From the NCBI RefSeq assembly GCF_017876405.1, contig NZ_JAGINW010000001.1, positions 1,501,203 through 1,565,202 on the forward strand: a stretch of 64,000 nucleotides of DNA. The letters are read 5' to 3'. This DNA comes from Kibdelosporangium banguiense. Lineage in GTDB: Bacteria > Actinomycetota > Actinomycetes > Mycobacteriales > Pseudonocardiaceae. The first letter of the stretch is position 1. The number at the start of each line of letters is the position of its first letter. The notes below the pieces were generated by a model, which was not told the origin of the DNA, made no database searches, and worked only from the letters and a program-made list of their open reading frames with translations. Shown here piece after piece: positions 44,209 to 52,336 of the stretch. The translations under genes were made by a program, and so were the position numbers.

Positions 44209-44877
44209 GTGATCGAGGTGCACCGCCAGGTGAGCGACGATGAGTGGGCCGATGCCGAGCTTGTCTGGGAGTATCACCAACTGCACCATTGTCTTCAGCC
44301 CTGCAGCGCAGCCATCGGCCTGGGTTGCAACGATCTTGGCGTGGCAACCTACGCGGCCGAACTGTACCACCGCGGCCTGTTCCCGATCATCGTGTTCAGC
44401 GGTGCGACCAGCCGGGACACCTGGGGTGTGTTCCCACGTGGCGAGGCTGTCCACTACCGCGAACGCGCTATGGACCTCGGCGTCCCAGCCGAGGCAATTC
44501 TTGTCGAACCTCATGCCACCAATACCGGCGACAACATCACGTTGTCCCAGATGGTTCTCCGCAGCTCCGGGTTGCGAATTGACTCGCTGCTTCTGGTGTC
44601 GATGCCCTACATGGAGCGCCGAGCTTACGCGACATGCCGTCAAGCGTGGCCAGAAGTAACACCGATCTGCGCATCCGCACCATTGACATTTGAGGAGTAC
44701 GTCAAGGTCATGGGCGATAGCGCTTTGGTCATCGACATGATGGTCGGCGACCTTCAGCGTGTCATGGAATATCCGAAGCGCGGGTTCGCCATTGCCCAAG
44801 AGGTACCAGAGCAAGTCCAGACCGCCTACAAGCGCCTGGTGTCAGCGGGCTTTACAAGCCGACTGCTCTCGACATAG
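44209..44877 (+). CDS. YdcF family protein (DUF218)
   Basis: A 222-residue DUF218/YdcF-domain protein. The core shows AIGLGCNDLGVATYAAELY, PIIVFSGATS, EAVHYRERAMDLGVPAEAILVEPHATNTGDNI and LLLVSMPYMERRAYATC, matching the family's nucleotide-like pocket. No membrane helix is present, so it is the soluble form. The GTG at 44209 has AAGGAG six bases upstream. It begins 21 bases after the TPR frame, so it is co-transcribed with the XRE/TPR regulator, an arrangement I recall from other actinomycetes. YdcF function is not established. Confidence 0.85.
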   Translation: MIEVHRQVSDDEWADAELVWEYHQLHHCLQPCSAAIGLGCNDLGVATYAAELYHRGLFPIIVFSGATSRDTWGVFPRGEAVHYRERAMDLGVPAEAILVEPHATNTGDNITLSQMVLRSSGLRIDSLLLVSMPYMERRAYATCRQAWPEVTPICASAPLTFEEYVKVMGDSALVIDMMVGDLQRVMEYPKRGFAIAQEVPEQVQTAYKRLVSAGFTSRLLST

Positions 44878-45185
44878 TGCTGACGGCCCCGGGTGCGCCA
44901 AATACATCAATCAAGCACCGTTCAATGAACGAGATATCGTGATCACATATCTCAATACACCAACGATGAACACCCATCCACCGACCGTTTGGTTCCAAGC
45001 GAAGCACCTAAACACCCTATGGACCTTGATGAAATTCGGCCCAGAGCACGTACGAAGTGCAATCGTGACGACACCGGGTTGAATGCAAAAGACCGGCGCG
45101 CATACCGCGATCCGCTGCCACCGCGGCAACTTGCGGACCTATGGCCATCGGGTCCGCAAGTCGGGGGCGGCTGAACCAGAAGACG
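44878..45185. other. 308-bp A/T-richer intergenic region
   Basis: It contains a weak possible 47-codon ORF (GTG 44939 to 45082) with no ribosome-binding site or family match, and a strong hairpin at 45129-45161. Base composition is visibly less GC-rich than the rest of the window, continuing the character of the XRE/TPR/YdcF stretch. Confidence 0.4.
45129..45161. terminator. Bidirectional 11-bp hairpin terminator
   Basis: ACTTGCGGACC and GGTCCGCAAGT are perfect complements around an 11-base loop. It lies between the YdcF gene and the convergent PhzF gene, and closes the right side of the accessory stretch. Confidence 0.7.
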
Positions 45186-46022
45186 CTAGAGAACGAGCTG
45201 GCCGTGGGCGACGATGACTGCGCTGCCGGCTACTTCGACTTTGTCGATGCGTTCGGCGTTGCCTTCGACGCGGGCGTAAAGGGTTGAGGGGCGGTGGATT
45301 TCGGCGCCCTGACTGATGGTGATCTCTTGGCCGAACTGGACTTTGCGGTGGCGGACGAGGTGCACCGCGAGCGGGCCCGCGGCTGAGCCGGTGGCTGGAT
45401 CCTCTGCCACGCCTAGGGATGGGCCGAACATGCGGGTCTTCCATTCGGTGCCTGAGCCGGCGAAGCAGTTCACGCCGATTTCGGGCAGTCCGGCCAATAT
45501 GGACAGGTCTGGGCGCAGGGCGGCTACTGCGTCCACATTGTCCAGCATCACGTAGAGGTGCCTGGGCCCGTTGGTGTAGACCTCCACGGGCAGCACGGAG
45601 TACCGGACGCCGATGGCGGCCAGCAGCTCACCTGCCTCTTCGAAGACCTGCCAGGTGGGGACCGGCTGGGTCATCCGGCCGGACACGATGCGCCCGCCCG
45701 CTCGGGTCAGGGTGACCGGGACGAGGCCCTTGCCTGTCTCGAGGGTGATCACGTCCTGGTCCGTCGACTGGCCGAGCACGTATGCCGTGCCGAGGATCGG
45801 GTGCCCGGCGAAGGGCAGTTCGATCGCCGGGGTGAAGATCCGGACCTTGGCGTCCCCGCCTTGGTCGGCCGGCAGCACGAACACGGTCTCGGAGAGGTTC
45901 GTCTCCCGCGCGATCGCCTGCATGAGTTCGGCGGGCACGTCCTGGCCGGCGGTGAACACGGCGACCGGGTTGCCCTTCAGCGGCTGCTCGGTGAAGACAT
46001 CAGCCACGACATACGGATGCAT
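45186..46022 (-). CDS. PhzF family isomerase-like protein
   Basis: A 278-residue protein of the PhzF/diaminopimelate-epimerase fold. The catalytic Glu is in ARETNLSETVFV, and IELPFAGHPILGTAYVL and GVAEDPATGSAAGPLAVHLV are the two conserved loops. PhzF itself isomerises a dihydro-hydroxyanthranilate in phenazine synthesis; most homologues have unknown substrates. It lies 10 bases past the isochorismate synthase stop on the same strand, so a role with an isochorismate-derived compound is possible but unproven. No other phenazine genes are present. Confidence 0.88.
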   Translation of the reverse strand: MHPYVVADVFTEQPLKGNPVAVFTAGQDVPAELMQAIARETNLSETVFVLPADQGGDAKVRIFTPAIELPFAGHPILGTAYVLGQSTDQDVITLETGKGLVPVTLTRAGGRIVSGRMTQPVPTWQVFEEAGELLAAIGVRYSVLPVEVYTNGPRHLYVMLDNVDAVAALRPDLSILAGLPEIGVNCFAGSGTEWKTRMFGPSLGVAEDPATGSAAGPLAVHLVRHRKVQFGQEITISQGAEIHRPSTLYARVEGNAERIDKVEVAGSAVIVAHGQLVL

Positions 46023-46032
46023 GACGCAGAAC

Positions 46033-47157
46033 CTACAGCTTCAGATCAAGACCCATGCCACGCAACAAGGTCTGAAACTTCGCCGAGGTCTCTGCCAGCT
46101 CGGCCGCGGGCTGCGAGCGGGCCACGATCCCGGCCCCCGCGAAAAGGCGTAGTGACTGGTCAGTGGCTTCGGCCGACCGGATCGACACAGCCCATTCGCC
46201 GTCGCCGGCGCTGTCGACCCAGCCGACAGCGCCGCTGTAGAAACCGCGGTCGAAGCCTTCGATCTGCGCGATGGCCGCTCGGGCGTCCTTCGTCGGCGAG
46301 CCGCAGACGGCTGGGGTGGGGTGCAGCGCGGCGGCAAGCGTCAACGCCGTCACGGCTGGGTCGGTCAGCTCACCGGTGATCTTGGTGCACAGGTGCCACA
46401 TGCTGGGGGTGCTCACCAGCGATGGCGTGCGGGGCACGTTCAGTTTGCGGCAGAACGGCCGCAGCGCCTCGACCTCGGCCTCGACCACCGGCTGGTGTTC
46501 CTCGTGGTCCTTGCGGGACGCCAGCAGGGCCTGCGCGTTGGCTCGGTCCTGCACAGGGTCATTGCCGCGAGGCCGGGAACCGGCCAGCGGCCGGGACTCG
46601 AACGTGCGTCCGGTCCGGCGGACCAGCAGTTCGGGGCTGGCGCCGATGAGGGTCGTGCCAGGAGTGGGTAGCGGCGCGGCGAACGTGTAACCGTGCGTGT
46701 TCATCGCGGCCAGGCCGGTCAGGACCCGCCGCAGGTCCAGTCGCTCGGCCAGGTCGATCCGCAGCGTTCTGGCGAGCACGACCTTGCCGAGCGCGCCCGC
46801 GTTGAGCAGCTTCAGGGCCTTGTCGACCTGGCGCTCGTACTCCTCAGGAGCCGGTTCGGGCGTGACGGTGTGGCTCGACAGGACGGCCTGTTGTGGACCT
46901 GAGTCGTGGGGGCCGGACCAGGACACCGAGGACGGCAGCAGTACGTGCGCCTCGCCTGTGTTGTCGTATGGCAGCGCGCCGACGGCTATCCCGCCGTCCT
47001 CCGCCAGGGCCTCGGTCACCTGGGTGGACAGGGCGTCCGTGTCCTTCTCGGAGAGGACCTGTCGTGGGTCGGCGGCGAGCAGGGTGCGGTCGGGGGTGGC
47101 GAAGTAGAAGGAGCCTGGCTGATACCTGTCGATCAGATCCACATCCACACCCTTCAT
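46033..47157 (-). CDS. Isochorismate synthase
   Basis: A 374-residue chorismate-binding enzyme that converts chorismate to isochorismate. GALGKVVLARTLRIDL carries the conserved general-base Lys. LIGASPELLVRRTGRTFESRPLAGSRPRG, HPTPAVCGSPTKDARAAI and FDRGFYSGAVGW follow the EntC/DhbC/MenF pattern. The length suits EntC/DhbC. Neither isochorismatase nor MenD-type genes are adjacent, so the pathway (menaquinone, 2,3-dihydroxybenzoate siderophore or salicylate) cannot be fixed. PhzF follows in the same transcript. An 18-bp hairpin lies 26 bases upstream of its start. Confidence 0.9.
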   Translation of the reverse strand: MKGVDVDLIDRYQPGSFYFATPDRTLLAADPRQVLSEKDTDALSTQVTEALAEDGGIAVGALPYDNTGEAHVLLPSSVSWSGPHDSGPQQAVLSSHTVTPEPAPEEYERQVDKALKLLNAGALGKVVLARTLRIDLAERLDLRRVLTGLAAMNTHGYTFAAPLPTPGTTLIGASPELLVRRTGRTFESRPLAGSRPRGNDPVQDRANAQALLASRKDHEEHQPVVEAEVEALRPFCRKLNVPRTPSLVSTPSMWHLCTKITGELTDPAVTALTLAAALHPTPAVCGSPTKDARAAIAQIEGFDRGFYSGAVGWVDSAGDGEWAVSIRSAEATDQSLRLFAGAGIVARSQPAAELAETSAKFQTLLRGMGLDLKL

Positions 47158-47182
47158 CGTGCCCCGCGAGCCTCCCCGAAAC

Positions 47183-47223
47183 TGCTGAAGGTGGCCCTCG
47201 TCATGCGAGGGCCACCTTCAGCA
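47183..47223. terminator. Perfect 18-bp hairpin between IHF and isochorismate synthase genes
   Basis: TGCTGAAGGTGGCCCTCG and CGAGGGCCACCTTCAGCA form an uninterrupted 18-bp stem with the loop TCATG. It is the strongest hairpin in the window. It lies downstream of the leftward IHF gene and 26 bases before the isochorismate synthase start, so it may end the IHF transcript and also shape the next leader. Confidence 0.8.
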
Positions 47224-47310
47224 AGTCACTTATGCCCGGTCAGACGACCCCCTCAGCACGCTCCGCCGGCCTTGCGGAACGGCTCACGGGACCGTCTTAC
47301 CAGGCCGTTC

Positions 47311-47622
47311 TCACTTGAGAGCGTCGATCAACGCGGTGCGCTGACGGTCGCCGAGGCCGGCTGCCCGCCGGGCCTCATCGATGCCTGCCTTCTCCAGCAG
47401 GTTGGTGACCTTCACCGCGCCGAGGCCCGGCACGGCCATGAGCAGCTGCTTGACCTTGGTCTTGCCAATGGTCTTGTCTTCCTTGGCCTTGGCGAGCACC
47501 TTGTCGATGGTGGTCGTGCCGGCCTTGATCGAAGCAAGCAGCTCGGAGCGCGCCTTGCGAGCCTCGGCGGCCTTGGCCAACGCCTCAGCGCGCTGCTCGG
47601 GAGTCAACGTAGGCAGAGCCAA
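47311..47622 (-). CDS. mihF: Integration host factor, actinobacterial type
   Basis: A 103-residue nucleoid-associated protein. The N-terminal helix ALPTLTPEQRAEALAKAAEARKARSELLASIKAG and the helix-two-turn-helix IGKTKVKQLLMAVPGLGAVKVTNLLEKAGIDEARRAAGLGDRQRTALIDAL match mycobacterial IHF. The start is inferred to be TTG at 47622: it follows GGAAGGAACAGCACG and places Met exactly where homologues begin. Longer in-frame readings are Arg-rich and rejected. The usual copy lies beside guanylate kinase, which is absent here, so this may be a second copy. Confidence 0.88.
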   Translation of the reverse strand: MALPTLTPEQRAEALAKAAEARKARSELLASIKAGTTTIDKVLAKAKEDKTIGKTKVKQLLMAVPGLGAVKVTNLLEKAGIDEARRAAGLGDRQRTALIDALK

Positions 47623-48046
47623 CGTGCTGTTCCTTCCTATGTCGAGTCTCTGGTGCCGCCGGTGCGATTTCCACCGCCCTTTTCTGGGCCTGACCGCGCC
47701 TGACGACGCGCCCAGTAAACGACACCCACCTGCGGAACATACCCCCGACACGCGGGAGTTTCCGCCGAACATCCTGCTCACGACCAGGGACAACTCTCCG
47801 TAATTCACCCGCCAGGGGAGTTTCCCGGCTACCCGGGCGAGTGATCAGCAAGCCCGCACGGCCGCTTGTTTCGGCCACGTTTTTTGCCCTCTTGCTGCTG
47901 ATTCAGCGGAATTTCGGCGGCTACCCCACGTCAGATTCAATCGCAACCTGTGACCGTGAGCCGAACCTCATCGTCTCGAGGTGATGACCATCTACTGTGC
48001 AGTCAGACGCACGATGCGGTGACGCAGGACACAGCGGGAGAGCCCC
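47623..48046. other. 424-bp divergent intergenic region
   Basis: It must hold the promoters of the leftward IHF gene and the rightward acyl-CoA synthetase gene. I see no convincing ORF, and no strong palindrome. A T-run (GTTTTTTGCC) occurs near 47879-47888. Confidence 0.4.
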
Positions 48047-49684
48047 ATGTTGAGCACGATGCAAGACGCCCCCCTCACGATCGGCCGGATAGTCGACCAC
48101 GGGACCGGCCTGTACTCGTCCAGCGAAGTGATCACCTGGACCGGTGCGGAGCCACGGCGAGAGACCTACGGACAGACTGGGCGCAAGGCCGCGCAACTGG
48201 CCCACGCCCTGCGTGACCTGGGGGTCACCGGTGACCAGCGAGTCGGCACGTTCATGTGGAACAACGCCGAGCACCTGCAGGCCTACCTGGCCGTACCGGC
48301 CATGGGCGCGGTTCTGCACACCCTGAACCTCCGGCTGTTCCCCGAGCAGCTGACCTACATCACCAACCACGCCGCCGACCACGTCGTGATCGTCGACGCT
48401 TCGCTGGCGCCCCTGTTCGCGCGTGTCCTGCCGACGTTCGAGACCGTGAAGCACGTGGTGGTGGCCAACGGCCCGGTTGAGGCGTTGGAGGCGCCTGCCG
48501 GGGTCGAAGTTCACTCGTATGAGCAGCTGCTGGCCGGGCGCCCGGAGCGATTCGAATGGCCTGAGATCGACGAGCGTCAGGCAGCCGCGATGTGCTACAC
48601 GTCCGGCACCACCGGCAACCCGAAGGGCGTCGTCTACTCCCACCGGTCGATCTATCTGCACTCGATGCAGGTCTGCATGTCCGACAGCATGAACCTGGCC
48701 GGTTCGGACAAGGCCCTGCTGATCGTGCCGCAGTTCCACGCGATGTCGTGGGGCCTGCCGTACGCCTCGATGATGGTCGGCGCCTCGATGCTGATGCCCG
48801 ACCGGTTCCTGCAGCCCGAGCCGATCGCCGCGATGATCGAGGCCGAGAAGCCCACGTTCGCCGGCGCGGTGCCGACCATCTGGCAGGGCCTGCTGGCGTA
48901 CCTCGAGGCGAACCCCAAGGACCTGTCGTCGCTGCGTGACGTCGTCGTCGGTGGGTCGGCCTGCCCTCCCGCGCTGATGCACGCGTTCAACGATCGCTAC
49001 GGCGTGCACATCACGCACGCGTGGGGCATGACCGAGACGTCACCGCTCGGCAGCGTCGCGCGCCCACCGGCCGGTGTGACCGGCGACGAGGAGTGGGTCT
49101 ACCGGTACACCCAGGGCCGTCCGCCCGCGTCGGTCGAGTGCCGGCTCATCGACGACGACGGCAACGAAGTCCCGTGGGACGGCGAGAGCGTCGGTGAGCT
49201 CGAGGTCCGCGGGCCGTGGATCGCGGCGTCGTACCACCGGCAGGACGAGGACGGTGAGGGCGCCGAGAAGTTCCGGGACGGGTGGCTGCGCACCGGGGAC
49301 GTCGGCGCGTTCACCCCGGACGGGTACCTGAAGCTGACCGACCGGTCCAAGGACGTGATCAAGTCCGGCGGTGAGTGGATCTCCTCGGTGGAGCTGGAGA
49401 ACCAGGTGATGGCGCATCCGGCCGTGGCCGAGGCGGCGGTCGTCGGCATCCCGGACGAGAAGTGGGACGAGCGGCCACTGGTCGCGGTCGTGCTGCGGGA
49501 GGGCCAGACGGTCGAACCAGAGGAGCTGCGGGAGTTCTTGACCGACAAGGTCGCGCGCTGGCAGGTGCCGGAGAACTTCACCTATATCGAGGAAGTCCCC
49601 AAGACCAGTGTCGGCAAGTTCGACAAGAAGCGGATCCGCGCGGCGTACGCCGAGGGCCAGCTCGACGTCAAACACCTGACCTGA
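48047..49684 (+). CDS. Fatty acid-CoA ligase
   Basis: A 545-residue AMP-forming acyl-CoA synthetase. Motifs are AMCYTSGTTGNPKGVVYSHRS near 180-200, HAWGMTETSPLGSV near 324, WLRTGDVGAFTPDGYLKLTDRSKDVIKSGGEWIS near 412-445 and the C-terminal catalytic Lys in VPKTSVGKFDKKRIR. It matches the medium/long-chain FadD branch (AlkK-like). The ATG at 48047 follows GGAGAGCCCC; an ATG at 48059 is possible. It stands alone between the IHF gene and a hairpin terminator. Confidence 0.92.
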   Translation: MLSTMQDAPLTIGRIVDHGTGLYSSSEVITWTGAEPRRETYGQTGRKAAQLAHALRDLGVTGDQRVGTFMWNNAEHLQAYLAVPAMGAVLHTLNLRLFPEQLTYITNHAADHVVIVDASLAPLFARVLPTFETVKHVVVANGPVEALEAPAGVEVHSYEQLLAGRPERFEWPEIDERQAAAMCYTSGTTGNPKGVVYSHRSIYLHSMQVCMSDSMNLAGSDKALLIVPQFHAMSWGLPYASMMVGASMLMPDRFLQPEPIAAMIEAEKPTFAGAVPTIWQGLLAYLEANPKDLSSLRDVVVGGSACPPALMHAFNDRYGVHITHAWGMTETSPLGSVARPPAGVTGDEEWVYRYTQGRPPASVECRLIDDDGNEVPWDGESVGELEVRGPWIAASYHRQDEDGEGAEKFRDGWLRTGDVGAFTPDGYLKLTDRSKDVIKSGGEWISSVELENQVMAHPAVAEAAVVGIPDEKWDERPLVAVVLREGQTVEPEELREFLTDKVARWQVPENFTYIEEVPKTSVGKFDKKRIRAAYAEGQLDVKHLT

Positions 49685-49693
49685 CGCAAGGCC

Positions 49694-49721
49694 GGACGGC
49701 CGCCCCGACCGGCGGCCGTCC
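49694..49721. terminator. Hairpin terminator after acyl-CoA synthetase gene
   Basis: GGACGGCCGCC and GGCGGCCGTCC form a perfect 11-bp stem around the loop CCGACC, 10 bases after the stop at 49684. Confidence 0.8.
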
Positions 49722-49865
49722 ACTCCTATTGGGCAGGAGTTTGAGCACAGTTCGTCTTGTGACAACTCAACTTTGTACTCAGCGTCCTAAATAGACTTTC
49801 AGTGCAACGTGAACAAGACGATCGGAGTAGTGACTTTCCTTCACGTTCTCCGGCAGGATCGCCGC

Positions 49866-51587
49866 ATGGCCAACCTCAGCCGTCGGAGTCTGCTGCACGC
49901 CACCGGTGCCGCCGGTGCGCTCGGCCTGTTCGCCGGTACCCCGGCACAGGCGCTCGACCGGGCATTGCGCGAGACGACCAAGCGCACTGTCAGCACAGCT
50001 GGAACCACCCTCGAAGCCGTCGCGACCCCGACCGGCACGGGATTCAAACGGATCACCGCGGGACCTGGCTGGCCGCTTGTGGTGCGGCCCGATCTGACCG
50101 CTCCGCAGTCCGGCCGGGACGACCGCCGGACCGCGCTCACGTCGTTCGTCCAGTTCACCGACCTGCACATCATCGACGCGCAGAGCCCGGCCCGGGTCGA
50201 GTACGTACACCCGTTCATCGGGTCGGCACACCGTCCACACGAGACGCTTTCCACCCAGGGTGCGGCAGCGTTGGTCAAGCGGGTCAACAGCGTGCAGTCC
50301 GGGCCGTACACCGGGCGGGCGTTCGACTTCGTGCTCTGCACCGGCGACAACACCGACAACCACGAGAAGATCGAGCTCGAATGGTTCCTGACTGTCCTCA
50401 ATGGCGGGACGGTCACGCCGAACACCGGTGACCCGGCCCGGTTCGAGGGCGTCCAGAACTCCCGCGCGACGCTGTACTGGAACCCCGGCGACAGCACCGC
50501 GGACATGTACAAGGCCAAGGGTTTTCCGCAGATACCGGGCCTGCTGACCGACGCGATCAAGCCGTTCAGCAGCCCAGGCCTGACCAGGCCGTGGTACAGC
50601 GTGTTCGGCAACCACGACGACAGCGTGCAGGGCAGTTTCCCCAGCGGCATCCCGCTCATCGACGGGATCTACACCGGTTCGACCAAGATCGAGGGCTTCG
50701 CCTCCGAGGCCGACGCGGCGAAACTGGCCCAGGCCATGCAGAACTCGCCGTTGAAGGCCGTCGAGCTGCTGCTGAACTTCAGCGGACCGGTCCGCCGCGT
50801 GACCCCCGACGCACGCCGCAAACCGTTCAGCCCCAAGGAATACGTTGCCGCACACCGCGATCCGGCCAACACCGGCCCCGGACCGGTCGGGCACGGTTTC
50901 GGCCCGGCCAACGCCGCAGGCAAGGACCTGTACTACACGTTCCAGGTCGCGCCCGGCGTGATCGGCATCGGCATGGACAGCACCAACCGGGCCGGCCTGG
51001 CCGAAGGTTCACTGGGCGACAAACAGTTCAAGTGGATCGAGCAGACCCTCAAGGGCGGCAGCTCCCGGTACTACGACAGCAAAGGCAATCTGGTCCGCAG
51101 CAGTGCGCCGGACCAGTTGTTCGTTCTTTTCAGCCACCACACCAGTGGGTCCATGGGCAACCTGCTGCCGGACCCGACAAATCTTCTCGAACGACGCCAC
51201 GACGGCCCCGCTCTGGTCGCGCTGCTCAACCGGTTCCCGAACGTGGTGGCGTGGGTGAACGGCCACACCCACCGCAACGAGATCATCGCCCATCCGGGTG
51301 CCACTCCGGCGCAAGGCTTCTGGGAGATCAACACCGCTTCGCACACCGACTTCCCGCAGCAGGCCAGGATCATCGAGCTGACCGACAACGGCGACGGCAC
51401 CTTGTCGCTGTTCACAACCCTGATCGAGGCGGAGAGCCCGTACCGGACCGACTTCGGTGACGGCTCGGCCGCCGGGCTGGCTTCGCTGTACCGGGAGATC
51501 GCAGCCAATGACCTGCACGCATCAGCGGGCCGGTTGGGCGCGGCGGTGGACCACAACACCGAACTGGTGCTCGTCAAGCCGTTCTGA
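49866..51587 (+). CDS. Tat-exported metallophosphoesterase (TIGR03767 type)
   Basis: A 573-residue secreted phosphoesterase. A twin-arginine signal peptide (NLSRRSLLHATGAAGALGLFAGTPAQA) precedes a calcineurin-like core. The metal-binding motifs are FTDLHIIDAQ, CTGDNTDNH, GNHDDS and FSHHTSGS, and WVNGHTHRNEI supplies the last two His. The family pattern matches actinobacterial TIGR03767 proteins, whose substrates are unknown. The ATG at 49866 is chosen because it places the twin arginines at the correct distance. Export in folded form suggests metal loading in the cytoplasm. Confidence 0.88.
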   Translation: MANLSRRSLLHATGAAGALGLFAGTPAQALDRALRETTKRTVSTAGTTLEAVATPTGTGFKRITAGPGWPLVVRPDLTAPQSGRDDRRTALTSFVQFTDLHIIDAQSPARVEYVHPFIGSAHRPHETLSTQGAAALVKRVNSVQSGPYTGRAFDFVLCTGDNTDNHEKIELEWFLTVLNGGTVTPNTGDPARFEGVQNSRATLYWNPGDSTADMYKAKGFPQIPGLLTDAIKPFSSPGLTRPWYSVFGNHDDSVQGSFPSGIPLIDGIYTGSTKIEGFASEADAAKLAQAMQNSPLKAVELLLNFSGPVRRVTPDARRKPFSPKEYVAAHRDPANTGPGPVGHGFGPANAAGKDLYYTFQVAPGVIGIGMDSTNRAGLAEGSLGDKQFKWIEQTLKGGSSRYYDSKGNLVRSSAPDQLFVLFSHHTSGSMGNLLPDPTNLLERRHDGPALVALLNRFPNVVAWVNGHTHRNEIIAHPGATPAQGFWEINTASHTDFPQQARIIELTDNGDGTLSLFTTLIEAESPYRTDFGDGSAAGLASLYREIAANDLHASAGRLGAAVDHNTELVLVKPF

Positions 51588-51681
51588 CGCCTTCACCCGG
51601 ACGCGGGCAGCGGGCGTGTGATTCCATAGTGACGGCCGGAAGCGGCAGAACCGCCCAGTGATCGCTATGGTCAGGGCGAGA

Positions 51682-51694
51682 CTCCTGCCAGGAG
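51682..51694. promoter_or_regulatory. 13-bp palindrome abutting the PadR gene start
   Basis: CTCCTG-C-CAGGAG is a perfect palindrome whose right arm ends exactly at the GTG start. It also contains the only Shine-Dalgarno-like AGGAG, so it may be an operator for autorepression or a ribosome-binding-site hairpin. Confidence 0.35.
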
Positions 51695-52273
51695 GTGACC
51701 CCGCTGCCCGCCGAGTCCGCCGAACCGACCACCGGACGGTCCCGCAAGCTGAACGCGACGTCATACGTCGTGCTCGGCATGCTGTCCTACGGCCCCGCCA
51801 CGAGCTACCAGCTCAAGCAACGCATCGGCCTGACGATCGGCAACTTCTGGGCGTTCGCGCACTCCCAACTGTATGACGAGCCGGCCCGGCTGGTGGCGGC
51901 CGGGCTGGTCAGCCAGACCACCGAGCAGGGCGGCCGGCGCAAGCGGACGTACTCCATCACCGACCAGGGCCGTGAAGCGCTGGCGGAGTGGCTGGCCGAG
52001 CCGACCCTTGAGCAGACCGAGGTCCGCGACACGGGCCTGTTGAAGCTGTTCTTCGGCATGGGCGCGTCGCCGGAGGACATCCGCAGGCTGGCGCGTGACC
52101 GCTACCAGTCGCACCGCGCCCGCGCCGACGGCTACATCCAGCAACGCGCGGAAATCGAGGCACGGGCGGACCGCTGGCAGCTCAAGACGCTTGAGCTGGG
52201 TATGCGCTACGAGCGCACGGTGGAGAAGTTCTGGAAGGACTTCATGGAGGAACTCGACCGCGATCCGCCCTGA
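51695..52273 (+). CDS. PadR family transcriptional regulator
   Basis: A 192-residue regulator. The winged helix (LNATSYVVLGMLSYGPATSYQLKQRIGLTIGNFWAFAHSQLYDEPARLVAAGLVSQ) and wing (GRRKRTYSITDQGREALAEWL) are at about 18-100, and a long Vir_act_alpha_C helical dimerisation region follows. PadR proteins repress detoxification or efflux genes. The GTG at 51695 is the best start, though its Shine-Dalgarno sequence abuts it. No efflux gene is adjacent; the next gene encodes a secreted protease-like protein. Confidence 0.88.
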   Translation: MTPLPAESAEPTTGRSRKLNATSYVVLGMLSYGPATSYQLKQRIGLTIGNFWAFAHSQLYDEPARLVAAGLVSQTTEQGGRRKRTYSITDQGREALAEWLAEPTLEQTEVRDTGLLKLFFGMGASPEDIRRLARDRYQSHRARADGYIQQRAEIEARADRWQLKTLELGMRYERTVEKFWKDFMEELDRDPP

Positions 52274-52336
52274 CAGCGGTTTACACGATCTTGCCTCATG
52301 GCGAAAATATCTCCCATTCCTCGCTAGGGAGCTGCC

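Noticed and set aside
44939..45082. Possible 47-codon ORF after the YdcF gene
   Set aside because: GTG start without a ribosome-binding site and no recognisable domain; noted only within the intergenic entry.
47921..49018. 365-codon minus-strand frame overlapping the acyl-CoA synthetase
   Set aside because: Antisense to conserved AMP-forming motifs; no start signals.
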